In this document: positions 32,701-47,700 of the stretch, in pieces
Numbering within the stretch: the first letter of the stretch is position 1
How the letters are laid out: each line of letters starts with the position of its first letter
NCBI RefSeq assembly: GCF_011745665.1
Contig: NZ_CP050253.1
Span: 2,455,418 to 2,519,417 of the forward strand
DNA length: 64,000 nt
Reading direction: 5' to 3'
Origin: Zophobihabitans entericus
Lineage (GTDB): Bacteria > Pseudomonadota > Gammaproteobacteria > Enterobacterales > Orbaceae
Program-made: the position numbers and the translations under genes
The notes under the pieces: model-generated
Told to the model about the DNA's origin: nothing
Seen by the model: the letters and a program-made list of their open reading frames with translations, nothing else
The model's database searches: none

Positions 32701-35700
32701 TGTGGATTTGGTGGTGATCGTATACGTTCCGTTACCTACATCAGTCACCGTGGTATCCGGCGTCCCCACGGCAGTACCTTGTGCCGTGATCGTCACCGTA
32801 TCGCCACCCGCCACTAAGTTATTGCCCTGTGCGTCTTTCAGCTGCACGGTAATGGTGGAGATCGTCACCCCATCTGCTGTGATGCTGGCCGGATTTGCCA
32901 CAATGGTTGACGTGGTGCCATCCGCAGCACCGGCTGTATAGGTGACAGTCGCCGTTGCAGTACCCGACACTGAATTAACCGTAAAGCCGAAGGTATCAGT
33001 CCCTGTGACTGTGGATTTGGTGGTGATCGTATACGTTCCGTTACCTACATCAGTCACCGTGGTATCCGGTGTCCCGACCGCAGTACCTTGTGCCGTGATC
33101 GTCACCGTATCGCCACCTGCTGTCAGGTTATTGCCCTGTGCGTCTTTCAGCTGCACGGTAATGGTGGAGATCGTCACCCCATCTGCCGTGATACTGGTTG
33201 GATCTGCCACAATGGTTGACGTGGTACCGTCCGCAGCACCGGCTGTATAGGTCACAGTCGCCGTGCCTGTTCCCGCAGCACCATTCACGGTAAAGCCGAA
33301 GGTATCAGTCCCTGTGATTGTGGATTTGGTGGTAATTGAGTAAGTACCATCACCATTATTCGTGACTGTTGTTTCCGGCGTCCCCACAGCAGTACCTTGT
33401 GCCGTGATCGTCACCGTATCCGTTCCGCCTGTTAAATTATTACCAAACTGGTCTTTTAACTGCACGGTAATCGTTGACAGCATTACCCCATCCGCCGTGA
33501 TACTGGCCGGATTTGCCACAATGGTTGACGTGGTTGCCTCCGCCGTGCCGGCTGTATAGGTGACAGTGGCCGTCGCAGTACCCGGCACTGAATTGACCGT
33601 AAAGCCAAACGTATCTGTCCCTGTCACCGTGGATTTGGTGGTAATTGTATACGTTCCGTTACCTACATCAATCACCGTGGTATCCGGCGTCCCCACGGCA
33701 GTACCTTGTGCCGTGATCGTCACCGTATCGCCACCCGCCACTAAGTTATTGCCCTGTGCGTCTTTCAGCTGCACGGTAATGGTGGAGATTGTCACCCCAT
33801 CTGCCGTGATACTGGTTGGATCTGCCACAATGGTTGACGTGGTGATATCCGCAGCACCGGCTGTATAGGTGACAGTCGCCGTGCCTGTTCCCGCAGTACC
33901 ATTCACGGTAAAACCAAACGTATCAGTCCCTGTCACTGTGGATTTGGTGGTGATCGTATACGTTCCGTTACCTACATCAGTCACCGTGGTATCCGGTGTC
34001 CCGACCGCAGTACCTTGTGCCGTGATCGTCACCGTATCGCCACCCGCCACTAAGTTATTGCCCTGCGTATCTTTCAGCTGCACGGAAATGGTGGAGATCG
34101 TCACCCCATCCGCCGTGATACTGGTTGGATCTGCCACAATGGTTGACGTGGTACCGTCCGCAGCACCGGCTGTATAGGTCACAGTCGCCGTGCCTGTTCC
34201 CGCAGCACCATTCACGGTAAAGCCGAAGGTATCAGTCCCTGTGACTGTCGATTTGGTGGTAATTGAGTAAGTACCATCACCATTATTCGTGACTGTTGTT
34301 TCCGGCGTCCCCACAGCAGTACCTTGTGCCGTGATCGTCACCGTATCTGTTCCGCCTGTTAAATTATTACCAAACTGGTCTTTTAACTGCACGGTAATCG
34401 TTGACAGCATTACCCCATCCGCCGTGATACTGGCTGGATTTGCCACGATTGTTGACGTGGTTGCCTCCGCCGTGCCGGCTGTATAGGTCACAGTGGCCGT
34501 TGCAGTACCCGGCACTGAATTGACCGTAAAGCCAAACGTATCTGTCCCTGTGACTGTGGATTTGGTGGTGATCGTATACGTTCCGTTACCTACATCAGTC
34601 ACCGTGGTATCCGGCGTCCCGACCGCAGTACCTTGTGCCGTGATCGTCACCGTATCGCCACCCGCCACTAAGTTATTGCCCTGTGCGTCTTTCAGCTGCA
34701 CGGTAATGGTGGAGATCGTCACCCCATCTGCCGTGATACTGGTTGGATCTGCCACAATGGTTGACGTGGTACCGTCCGCAGCACCGGCTGTATAAGTCAC
34801 AGTCGCCGTGCCTGTTCCCGCAGCACCATTCACGGTAAAACCAAACGTATCAGTCCCTGTGACTGTCGATTTGGTGGTAATTGAGTAAGTACCATCACCA
34901 TTATTCGTGACTGTTGTTTCCGGCGTCCCCACAGCAGTACCTTGTGCCGTGATCGTCACCGTATCTGTTCCGCCTGTTAAATTATTACCAAACTGGTCTT
35001 TTAACTGCACGGTAATCGTTGACAGCATTACCCCATCTGCCGTGATACTGGTCGGATTTGCCACAATTGTTGACGTGGTTGCCTCCGCCGTACCGGCTGT
35101 ATAGGTGACAGTGGCCGTCGCAGTACCCGACACTGAATTGACCATAAAGCCAAACGTATCTGTTCCTGTGACTGTGGATTTGGTGGTAATTGTATACGTT
35201 CCGTTACCTACATCAGTCACCGTGGTATCTGGTGTCCCGACCGCAGTACCTTGTGCCGTGATCGTCACCGTATCGCCACCCGCCACTAAGTTATTGCCCT
35301 GCGCATCTTTCAGCTGCACGGTAATGGTGGAGATCGTCACCCCATCTGCCGTGATACTGGTTGGATCTGCCACAATGGTTGACGTGGTGCCATCCGCGGC
35401 ACCAACCAGATAAGTCACAGTCGCCGTGCCTGTTCCCGCAGTACCATTCACGGTAAAACCAAACGTATCAGTCCCTGTGACTGTGGATTTGGTGGTGATC
35501 GTATACGTTCCGTTACCTACATCAGTCACCGTGGTATCCGGCGTCCCGACCGCAGTACCTTGTGCCGTGATCGTCACCGTATCGCCACCCGCCACTAAGT
35601 TATTGCCCTGCGCATCTTTCAGCTGCACGGTAATGGTGGAGATCGTCACCCCATCCGCCGTGATACTGGTCGGATCTGCCACAATGGTTGACGTGGTACC

Positions 35701-38700
35701 GTCCGCAGCACCGGCTGTATAAGTCACAGTCGCCGTGCCTGTTCCCGCAGCACCATTCACGGTAAAACCAAACGTATCAGTCCCTGTGACTGTGGATTTG
35801 GTGGTAATTGAGTAAGTGCCATTACCATTATTCGTGACTGTTGTCTCCGGTGTCCCCACAGCAGTACCTTGTGCCGTGATCGTCACCGTATCTGTTCCGC
35901 CTGTTAAATTATTACCAAACTGGTCTTTTAACTGCACGGTAATCGTTGACAGCATTACCCCATCTGCCGTGATACTGGTCGGATTTGCCACGATCGTTGA
36001 TACAGTGGCATTAGCTGCTCCTGGTAAATATGTAACAGAAGCAGTTGCCGAACTTGTAACCGTATTGAGAGTAAAGCCGAAGGTATCTGTACCTGCCACT
36101 GTTGATTTAGTGGTAATAGTATAAGTACCATCACCATTATTTACAGTAGTCGCATCCGGTGTACCAACCGCAGTTCCATTAACAGTAATTTCTACAATAT
36201 CAGTACCCGTTGTTAGGTTATTACCGTTCACGTCTTTTAGTTGTACCGTAATGGTCGAAATAGTCACACCATCAGCCGTGATACTGACAGGATTAGCATT
36301 AATGGTTGAAGTTGTTATATCAGCCACACCTGGTGTATAAGTTACACTTGCAGTTGCCGCCCCTGCTGCACCGTTAACAGTAAAGTTGAAGATATCAGTA
36401 CCTGTTACTGTCGATTTTGTATTAATACTATAAGTACCATTGTTATGGTCGATAACAATCGTCTCTGGTATACCAATCGCAGTACCATTGACAAAAATAG
36501 TGACGCTATCCCCACCTGTAGGTAAGTTATTACCATATTGGTCTTTCAGACGAACTGTTATTGTCGATGTTGTCGAACCATCCGCAAGAATACTTGTAGG
36601 ATTTGCTGTAATTGTTGACGTACCCGGATCAGCTGGACCTGCTGTATAAGTAACTGGTGCATTACCATTACCTGTTGCAGTATTTACCGTATATACAAAG
36701 GTGTCTGTACCTGCTACTGTCGATTTGGTAATGATTGTATAAGTACCATCACCATGATCTGTTACAGTTGCATCAGGTGTACCTATTGTCGTATTTGAGG
36801 TTGTGATAGTCACATTATCACCGCCTGAAACTAATGCATTATTGTAAGCATCATATAGTTTCACAGTGATTGTTGAGTATTCAATATTGTCAGCAATAAT
36901 TGTTGTCGGGCTCGCGACAATCGTAGACTGAGTCGCATCCGCAATACCTGGTACATAAGTCACTGTCGTTGTACCATTCCCAGCCACAGAATCTACGGTA
37001 TATTTGAAAGTATCCACACCTGTTACAGTTGAAGTTACTGTTGCAATATATGTACCATCTGCTCGGTCAATTGTATGAGACAAACTACCAATCGCTGTAC
37101 CATCAATACTAATTAATACGGTATTACCACCAGTAACAAGGTCATTGCCATATTGGTCTCTTAGCTGTACTGTCACTGTTGATACTGTAGTACCATTTGC
37201 AGTAATCGAAACAGGATTTGCCGTAATAATTGATTGGCTTGGATCTGCCACTCCCGGTGTATAAGTTACATTTGCTGTACCATTACCTGCATCAGAATTC
37301 ACAGTATATTCAAAAGTATCTGTGCCTACTGTTGTCGATTTTGTAGTAATTGTATAAGTACCATTACCATGATCTTGAACAGTCGTTTCTGGCGTACCTA
37401 TTGCCGTACCTTGTACAGTAATTGTTACAGTATCGCCACCAGTAATTAAATTATTCCCATATTGGTCTCTTAACTGAACTCTTACTGTCGATGTCGTTGT
37501 ATTATTCGCAACAATACTTGTTGGACTAGCGCTAATCACAGATTGTCCAGCTACTGCAGTTCCTGGTAAATATGTTACTGGAGCAGTGCCTGTACCATTT
37601 ATACCATCTACTGTATAGATAAAGTTATCTGTACCAGTTTTGGTAGATTTGGTTGTAATTGAGTAAGTACCATCACCATGATCAACCACTGTTGTATCTG
37701 GAGTCCCTAACGCAGTACCATTAGTAATAATAGTGACAGTATTACCACCTGTAGTTAGGTTATTACCATATTGGTCTCTTAACTGAACTGTAATTGTTGA
37801 TGTTTCAATATTATCTGCAACAATACTAGCTGGCGTTGCAGAAATTAAAGATTGTGACGCATCGGCTGCACCAACAGTATAAGTTACAGAAGCGGTACCA
37901 TTACCCGGTAAATCATAGACAGTAAAACCAAATGTATCTGTACCAGTCACTGTTGATGTTGTTGTGATTGTATAAGTACCATTCAAATGATCAAGTATTG
38001 CTGATTGAGAACCCACTGGTGTTCCATCAACAAAAATCTCAACACTATCATGGCCAGTAGTGAGTCTATTACCATATTGGTCTTTTAATGTCACTGTTAC
38101 TGTTGAAGATGTAACACCATCAGCAGTAATGCTGGTTGGATTAGCAACAATCTCAGATTTGGATGGGTCAGCCGGACCTGAAGTATAAGTTACAGAGTCA
38201 GTCGCAGTACCAGCAACAGAATTAACTGTAAATCCAAATGTATCAGTACCTGCTGTTATTGATTTTGTGGTAATTGTATAAGTACCATTATTTTGATCCA
38301 CCACCGTTGTATCTGGCGTACCTATTGCAGTACTAATAGTTGCAATTGTCACAGTATCACCACCGGTAATCAGATTATTACCGTATATATCTTTTAATTG
38401 GACTGTCACTGTTGACGTAACAATATTATCAGCAGTAATACTATCTGGCGCCGCAACAATTGTTGACTGACTTGCTACAGCAGCACCTGGTAAATAAGTG
38501 ACTGAAGCACTACCTGCACCCTGAGCAATATTTACTGTATATTCAAATACATCTGTACCTGTAACTGTTGATTTGGTTGTAATTGAATACGTACCGTCAT
38601 TATTATCTTGAACAGTAGAATCCGGAGTACCAATCGCAGTACCGTTTACATAAATAGTTACAAGATCACCACCTGTGGTCAGATTATTACTATTAATATC

Positions 38701-41700
38701 TCTTAACTGTACAGTAATGGTTGATGTTTCAGTATTATCCGCAACTATTGAGGTTGGCGTAGCTGAAATGAGTGACTTATCACCAACAGCAATACCAGAA
38801 GTATAAATTACACTTGCGGTATTGCTTGAAGTAGTACTATTAACACTAAAACCAAACGTATCTGTGCCTGTAACAATTGATCTGGTAGTAATAGAATACG
38901 TACCATCACCATTATCAATAGTTGTACTGTCAGGTAAACCTATTGCGGTACCATTGACAGTAATTTGTACCGCATCACCGCCGACAGTAATATCGTTACC
39001 TTGAGCATCTTTCAACTGTACAGTAATTGTTGAGCGTGTTGAACCATCAGCCGTAATACTTGTTGGATTGGCTGCAATCGTTGAAGTATTTGGATCTGCT
39101 ACACCAACCAGGTAAGCAACAGTCGCAGTACCACTACCTGTTGCACCATTTACGGTATAACCAAAGATATCACTACCCGTTACTGTTGATGTCGTTGTAA
39201 TAGAATATGAGCCATCACCGTTATCCTGAACGGTTAAATTTGGTGTACCTATCGCTGTACCTTGAGGGATAATCGTAACAGTGTCACCACCTGTCGTTAA
39301 GCTGTTACCTTGCGCATCTTTCAGACGGACAGTAATTGTTGCTTCTTCAACCCCATCAGCAATAATACTGGTTGGGAATACCTCAATAGTTGAAGTGGTT
39401 GCATCCGCAGCACCAACAACATAAGTCACTGTTGCGGTATTTGCTCCAGTTGCATTATTCACCGTAAAACCAAAGTTATCACTACCAACAACGGTTGATT
39501 TAGTAGTAATTGTATAGGTTCCATCATTATGGTTCACAACTGTACCATCTGGTGTCCCTATTGCAGTACCATTAACAAAAATGGTAACTGTAGCATGGCC
39601 ATCAGTGACATTATTATTGTTCGCATCTTTCAACTGAACAGTAATGGTTGAGATTGTTACACCATCGGCGGTAATGCTCGTTGGGTTGGCAATAATTGTT
39701 GATGTGGTTGCATCTGGAGCATCAGTAACATAATTAACATCAGCATTATTAGGACTATTCACACCATTTACAGAGAAACCAAAGTTATCAGTCCCTGTTA
39801 CAGTAGATTTAGTCGTAATGGTATAAGTACCGTCACCATGATCCTGCACTGTAAAATCTGGATTACCGACTTGAGAGCCATTAACAAAAATGACAACAGT
39901 ATCACCACCTGTCGTTAAGTTATTACCATACTGATCTCGTAATTGAACAGTAATTGTTGAAGTTGCTGAGCCATTGGCCAAAATTTCAGTTGGGCTAGCC
40001 GTAATAATAGATTGATTAGGGTCAGCAGCATCGGTAATGTAATTAACATCAGCGTTATTAGGACTATTCACACCATTTACAGAGAAACCAAAATTATCTG
40101 TACCTGTTACTGTAGACTTTGTCGTAATTGTGTAAGAACCATTACCGTGATCCTGAACAGTGAAATTTGGATTACCAATTTGCGTACCATTAATAAAGAA
40201 TGATACCGAATCACCACCTGTTGTCAGATTATTACCTTGTGCATCTTTTAATTGCACTGTAATTGTAGAGATTGTTGACCCATCAGCAAAAATGTCTGTT
40301 GGATTGGCGGTAATCGTTGAAGTATTCGGATCCGCTGCACCTACAACATAAATAACAGAAACATTACCATTACCAAGTACACCATTTACGGTATATTCAA
40401 ATGTATCTGTACCAACAACTGTTGATTTTGTTGTAATCGAATAAGTACCATCACCATTATCATTTACAGTGGTTTCAGGTGTCCCTACAGCTGTACCTTG
40501 AACAGGAATAGTCACTGTATCACCACCTGCTGTCAGGTTATTACCATGAATATCTTTTAGTTGAACAGTCACTGTCGAGATGGTTGTACCATCAGCTGTG
40601 ATAGTAGTCGGACTTGCTACAATTGTTGACTTACTCGGGTCAGCAACGCCAACAACATAAGTGACAGACGCTGTACCATTGCCAAGTGAACCATTAACAG
40701 TATATTCAAAGACATCTGTCCCTGTCACAGTGGATTTAGTCGTAATAAAATACGTACCATCATGGTTATCCAGAGTTACTGCGTCAGGTAAACCAATTGC
40801 TGTACCACCTTGAACAGTAATATTTACTGTATCTCCACCTGTCGTTAAATTATTACCGAATTGGTCTCTTAACTGAACACCAACACTTGAAATTGTTGCA
40901 CCATCAGCAAGAATAGTTGTTGGATAGGCAATAATTGATGATTGTGTTGGATCTGCTGGACCGGCAACATAAGTTACATCCGCAGTACCATTACCAATAT
41001 CTCCATTTACGGTGTAATCAAATGTATCCGTACCAGTGACTGTTGATTTAGTAGTAATAGTATAAGTACCATTAAAATGGTCTTGAACGGTAGTATCTGG
41101 CGAACCAATTGCAGTGCCATTCACTGTAATTGTTACAGTATCACCACCATTAATTAAATCATTACCATTTGAGTCTCTTAATTGAACAGTCACTGTTGAT
41201 ATAGTCACACCATCAGCAGTAATACTAGTTGGACTCGCAGAAATTAAAGATTGGCTAGCATCTGGCGCACCAATTTCATAGTTTACTGTTGCTAAACCAC
41301 TACCAGAGACACCATTAACAGTGTAGCCAAAATTATCTAAACCAGCAGCTGTCGATTTAGTTGTAATTTTATAAGTACCATCACCATTATCGAGCACAGT
41401 GGTATCTGGGGTACCAATAATCGGCGCAATAGCCTCAATCGTAACAGTATCACCACCAATTGTCAGATTATTACCATAACTATCTCTGACTTGTACTGTC
41501 ACCGTTGAAATGGCAACACCATCTGCGGCAATTGTAGTTGGATTTGCTGAAATAATTGATTGAGTTGCATCTGCTAAACCATGCACATAAGTTACAGATG
41601 CTGTACCATTACCCACAACACTATTTACAGTATATTCAAAGACATCAGTACCCGTTACAGTTGAAGTCACTGTTGCAGTATATGTGCCATTTGCTCTATC

Positions 41701-44700
41701 TGCTGTGTTTGATAATGTCCCAATTGGAGTACCGTTCACACTAATTAAAACAGTATCACCACCTACCGTTAACTCATTTCCATATTGGTCTTTTAATTGA
41801 ACAGTAATTGTTGAAGAGTTTGAACCATTTGCCGTAATTGAAGTTGGGTTTGCACTAATTACAGATTGTGTTGGGTCAGCTGCCCCTGCAACATAAGTCA
41901 CAGTTGTAGTGCCATTACCTGCAACACTATTTACAGTATATTCAAAAGTATCCACACCAACAGCTGTTGATTTAGTCGTAATGCTGTAAGTACCATTACC
42001 ATTGTCAATTACTGTTGTATCTGCCGTACCTACAGGTGTACCGTTGACGGTAATTGTGACAGTATCTCCACCTGTTGTTAAACTATTACCATATTGGTCT
42101 TTTAGCTGAACGGTAACAGTTGATGTTGCTGTATTGTCCGCCGTAATTGTGGAAGGGTTAGCTGAAATGGCTGATTGAGATGCATCAGCTGTGCCTGCAA
42201 CATAAGTCACAGTTGTTGAACCATTACCTGTCACACTATTTACAGTATAAACAAAAGTATCTGTACCAACAGCTGTTGATTTAGTTGTAATGCTGTAAGT
42301 ACCATTACCATTGTCAATTGCTGTTGTATCAGCTGTACCTACAGGTGTACCGTTGACAGTAATTGTGACAGTATCGCCACCAATAGTTAAGTTATTACCA
42401 TATTGGTCTCTTAGTTGTACAGTCACGGTTGAAGTTTCAGTATTATCTGCAACAATTGTTGCTGGATTAGCTGAAATCACTGACTGAGTTGGATCTGCAC
42501 CGCCACTTATATAAGTCACTGTTGCATTGCCATTACCCTGAGTCCCATCTACAGTATATGCAAAAGTATCTGTTCCTGTTGTGGTTGAACTTGTTGTTAC
42601 ACGATAAGTACCATCATTATTATTTACCGTCGTTGACACATTACCAATAGCGCCAGCAGGCACAGAAATCACAACTGTATTTGGACTTGTAGTCAGGTTA
42701 TTACCAAATTGGTCACGTAGTTGTACAGTGACTGTCGATAAGGTCACACCATTGGCTTCAATAGAAACAGGATCCGCGGTAATAATTGATTGAGTAGGAT
42801 CTGCCGCACCAGGAAGATAAGTAACAGATGCAGTACCATTACCCATATCAGAATTTACTGTATATTCAAAGACATCAGTACCTGTAACTGTTGATTTAGT
42901 TGTTATAGTATACTTACCATTATTATTGTCCTGAACCGCTGTTTGAGTACCAATTGGGGTACCAGAAACAGTAATATCTACAGTATCTCCGCCTGTAATT
43001 AAATTATTATTAAATTGGTCGCGCAGCTGAACGGTTACCGTTGAGATTGTTACCCCATCTGCAGTAATGCTGGTCGGATTGGCTGAAATTAATGATTTAG
43101 TCGCATCTGCAGCACCTGGTAAATAGGTAACAGTTGTCGTATCACCGCCATTATCACCATTAACAGTAAAAATAAAATCATCTGTTCCTGCAACAGTTGA
43201 TTTAGTCGTAATACTATAAGTACCATTTCCATTATCTACGACTGTTGTATCTGGCTGACCTGTTTCTGCACCATTAACGTAAATAGTGACTGTATCGCCA
43301 CCAGCGATCAGATTATTACCAAACTGATCTTTTAGCTGAACAGTTACCGTTGAAATAGTTACTCCATCAGCAACGATACTTGACGGATTAGCCGAAATCG
43401 TGGACATTGCAGCATCAGCAGCTCCCGCCGTATAAGTTACAGATGCTGTTGATGTACCGGTTACTGTATTAACAGTGAAACCAAATGTATCTGTACCTGT
43501 GACCGTTGATTTGGTGGTAATTGAGTAAGTACCATTACCATTATTGGTTACAGTTGTTTCTGGGGTACCAATCACAGTACCTTGAGCAGTAATTTCTACT
43601 GTATCAGTACCACCTGTTAAGTTATTACCCTGACCATCTTTCAACTGTACTGTAACAGTCGAAATAGTTATCCCATCTGCCGTAATACTGGTTGGATTAG
43701 CAGAGATAGTTGAAGTCGTTGCATCTGCCGCCCCCGGGACATAAGTCACGGTTGCATTGCCATTACCAGTGACTGTATTCACGGTATACACAAACTTATC
43801 TACACCGGTCACCGTTGATGTTGTTGTAATGGTATACGTACCATTACCGTTATCTTGTACTGACGTTGCGCTCCCCACTGGTGTACCATCTACAGTGATG
43901 GTCACGTCATCACCGCCAGCAGTTAAATTGTTACCTTGTGCATCTTTTAACTGAACAGTCACTGTTGAGGAAGCCACACCATCTGCGGTAATACTAGTTG
44001 GGTTTGCTACAATAGTTGAAGTGCTTGCATCTGCTGCACCCGGAATATAAGTTACCGTTGCATCGCCGTTACCAGTGACTGTATTCACGGTATACACAAA
44101 CTTGTCAATGCCAGTTACTGTTGATTTGGTAGTTAGAGTATATGTACCATTGCCATTATCTTGTACTGCCGTTGTACTACCTACTGGCGTACCATCTACA
44201 GTGATAGTCACGTCATCACCACCAGCCGTCAGGTTATTACCCTGAGCATCTTTCAACTGTACTGTAACAGTTGAAATGGTTGTACCATCTGCCGTAATAC
44301 TGGTTGGATTAGCTACAATTGTCGAAGTTGTTGCGTCTGCAGCGCCGGCCACATAGGTCACAGTTGCATCACCGTTACCAGTGACTGTATTTACGGTATA
44401 TACAAACTTGTCTGCACCCGTTACCGTTGAGGTTGTTGTAATAGTATACGTACCATTACCATTATCTTGTACTGCCGTTGCACTACCCACTGGCGTACCA
44501 TCTACAGTGATGGTCACGTCATCACCACCAGTCGTCAGGTTATTACCCTGAGTATCTTTTAGTTGTACTGTAATTGTTGATGCTGTTGTACCATCAGCTG
44601 TAATACTAGTTGGAGCGGCTACAATGGTTGATGTGCTTGCATCTGCCACACCTGGGGTATACGTGACGGAAGCATCCCCATTACCTGTATCGCCATTTAC

Positions 44701-47700
44701 ACTATAAATAAATGTATCTGTACCTGTTACTGTTGATTTCGTTTTAATGGTATAAGTACCATCAAGATTATCTTCAATCGTTGTAACAGTCCCTACAGGT
44801 GTAGCATTTGTCGTAATAAGGACTGTATCTCCACCAGTTGTTAAATTATTGCCTTGGGCATCTTTTAATTGAACTGTCACGATAGATTCTGTTGAACCAT
44901 CTGCCGTAATACTGGTTGGATTAGCTACAATTGTCGAAGTTGTTGCATCTGCAGCGCCGGCCACATAGGTCACAGTTGCATCACCGTTACCAGTGACTGT
45001 ATTTACGGTATATACAAACTTGTCTGCACCCGTTACCGTTGAGGTTGTTGTAATAGTATACGTACCATTACCATTATCTTGTACTGCCGTTGCACTACCC
45101 ACTGGCGTACCATCTACAGTGATGGTCACGTCATCACCACCAGTCGTCAGGTTATTACCCTGAGCATCTTTTAGTTGTACTGTAATTGTTGATGCTGTTG
45201 TACCATCAGCTGTAATACTAGTTGGAGCGGCTACAATAGTTGACGTCGTTGGTTCAGCTGCTCCAGCAACATAAGTCACTGTGGCATCACCATTACCAGT
45301 AACTGTATTTACGGTATACACAAATTTATCCACACCTGTGACGCTGGATTTTGTGGTCAGACTATATGTACCATCACCATTGTCCTGTACTGTTGTTACA
45401 GTACCAACTGGCGTACCATCAATAGTGATCTCTACGTCATCACCACCAACAGTTAAATTATTACCCTGTTCATCTTTTAGCTGAACAGTAATTGTTGAAA
45501 TTGTTGTACCATCTGCGGTAATACTAACAGGGTCAGCAACAATAGTTGATTGTCCTGCATAAGCGACACCCGTTTCATAAGTGACTGTCGCATCACCAGT
45601 ACCTGTAACCGTATTAACCGTATAAATAAATTTATCCGCACCAGTCACTGTTGATGTTGTTGTCAGACTATAAGTACCATCCCCATTATCCTGAACAGCT
45701 GTCGCAGTACCAACTGGAGTACCATCTACAGTAATAGTAACGTCATCACCACCAGTCGTCAGGTTATTGCCCTCAGCATCTTTTAGCTGAACAGTTACCG
45801 TTGATGCTGTCGTACCATCCGCCACAACATTTGTAGGATCAGCCACAATAGTTGAAGTTGTTGGATCAGCGGCACCCGCAACATAAGTGACAGTCACATC
45901 TCCTGCACCTGTCACCGTATTTACGGTATATACGAACTTATCAGCACCCGTTGTAGTTGATTTCGTTTTAATGGAATATGTACCATCATTATTATCTACA
46001 ACTGTCGCATCTGGCGTCCCTACAGCAGTGCCATCAACAGTAATTGCAACAGTATCACCACCAATAGTTAAATTATTACCATTTGTATCTTTTAATTGAA
46101 CAGTAATTGTTGATTCAGTCGTACCGTCAGCCGTGATACTTAACGGATCTGCAGTAATCGTTGATTTAGATGGATCTGGGGTAATGACTGAGTTAGTTAA
46201 AATACAGGCAATAACGTCACCATAGCTAGGTGTAACGGTAAATGATTGCCCATTACCTGATGGCAATGTTGTAGAACTGTTTGTATAAGTATTAGTACAC
46301 TGAAGAAGCGTACTATAGCGATTCAAGGTACTTACACTTCCAGAAGCCATTGATTCATCAAGAGTATAATCCGTAGCTGCTACAGCACTTACAACGCCTG
46401 TTGTTGCAGAGGTTGCTGTTCCCGTTGTGGTTCCGGTGCTTGTTGTTGTACCGTCAGTGATTTGAACAGTAAATTGATCTGCTGCATTGTAACGAGCGAC
46501 AACTGATTTATCTAACTGTAAAGTAGGTAACTTACCATTTTCAAATTCACAGGAAATATTTTTACCCTCAATAATATCTGTTGCCGGGATTTCTAAAATA
46601 TTGCCATTTAGTGTTGTCGATAGTGTTGCAGAACCATCCGTACAAACTGCACCAATTGTTGTCCACCCTGTTGGTAATGTTTGTGTAATAACAACAGGTA
46701 CCCCAACAGAATCAAAAGCATGTATTGACGTTGCTGATTGTTCAACTACCGTATTTTCAGAAACAGTCGTTAATGATTCAGAATTAGTTGAACCATTAGT
46801 ATTACCAATATTAGTCATTGCATAGGTAAATGTTTCAACACCACCCACAGATTTTGCGGACAATTCGAGAAAACCGGCAGCAACAAATGAGCGATAATCT
46901 TCTACCTCACCATCAACAACCCATGGTACTGAACCATTTGTAGTTGTTGGTTGTGGCATACCTGTCGCATTTAAACTCTGAGTAGAGCTGATACGGAAAC
47001 GAGTATAAAATGGTGTATATCCCATTGAAGCAACAGAAGGAATAGTATAGTTAAATGTAATTACGCCATCACCATCGCTATCTTGTAAATCTGATGCCAT
47101 TTGTGTCGTAAAGGTTGTTGTTGCACCTGATGCATTCCAGCCAATCCATGCATTTAAATAACCACGAGTTTTAGCCGTACCATTCACAATAACTTTAAAT
47201 GTATAAGATTCATTCGCCAGTAATTCGGCATCTTGTAATGGAACTTCAGCACCATCAATAATGACAAAAACACCATCATGAGAGCTGACTGAATCAGCAC
47301 TAGTTGTTGGCTGACCATCACTTTGAATAGAAACAGAATTACCTAAATATAATTGTCCATTAGGACCGTTAACATGAGCAGCGCCATTACTTGCATCTAA
47401 TGTTCCAAAAGTATTTGGTGCATCACCATAGTTACGAACTGTCGTCAAACCAAAGCTAGCATCAGCAACTTCATCATCGCTGGTCATCACAATTTTTGAA
47501 ACAAATTGGCCATCAGTGAGTAAATTAATAGATGTGCTATTTTGATCATAACCAGCAGATCCCTTAGCACCATAACAAACCCCGGAACTTGATATTTCAA
47601 GGAAATTATTTACACCATTAGAACAATATGCTGTAACAGGGTTTAAAGTACCACCAGCACTTGCCCAAGTTTGCATGGCATTATTAGAACTGATAGTTGG

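Noticed and set aside
31613..36649. Series of plus-strand open frames of 60-102 residues opposite the repeat array
   Set aside because: They recur with the 309-bp period, have no ribosome sites, and arise because the antisense frame of the repeated unit lacks stops; they are shadows of the giant gene.
30770..46180. CRISPR array or tandem noncoding repeats
   Set aside because: Units are 309 bp, fully coding in one frame and lack the short repeat/unique spacer layout.
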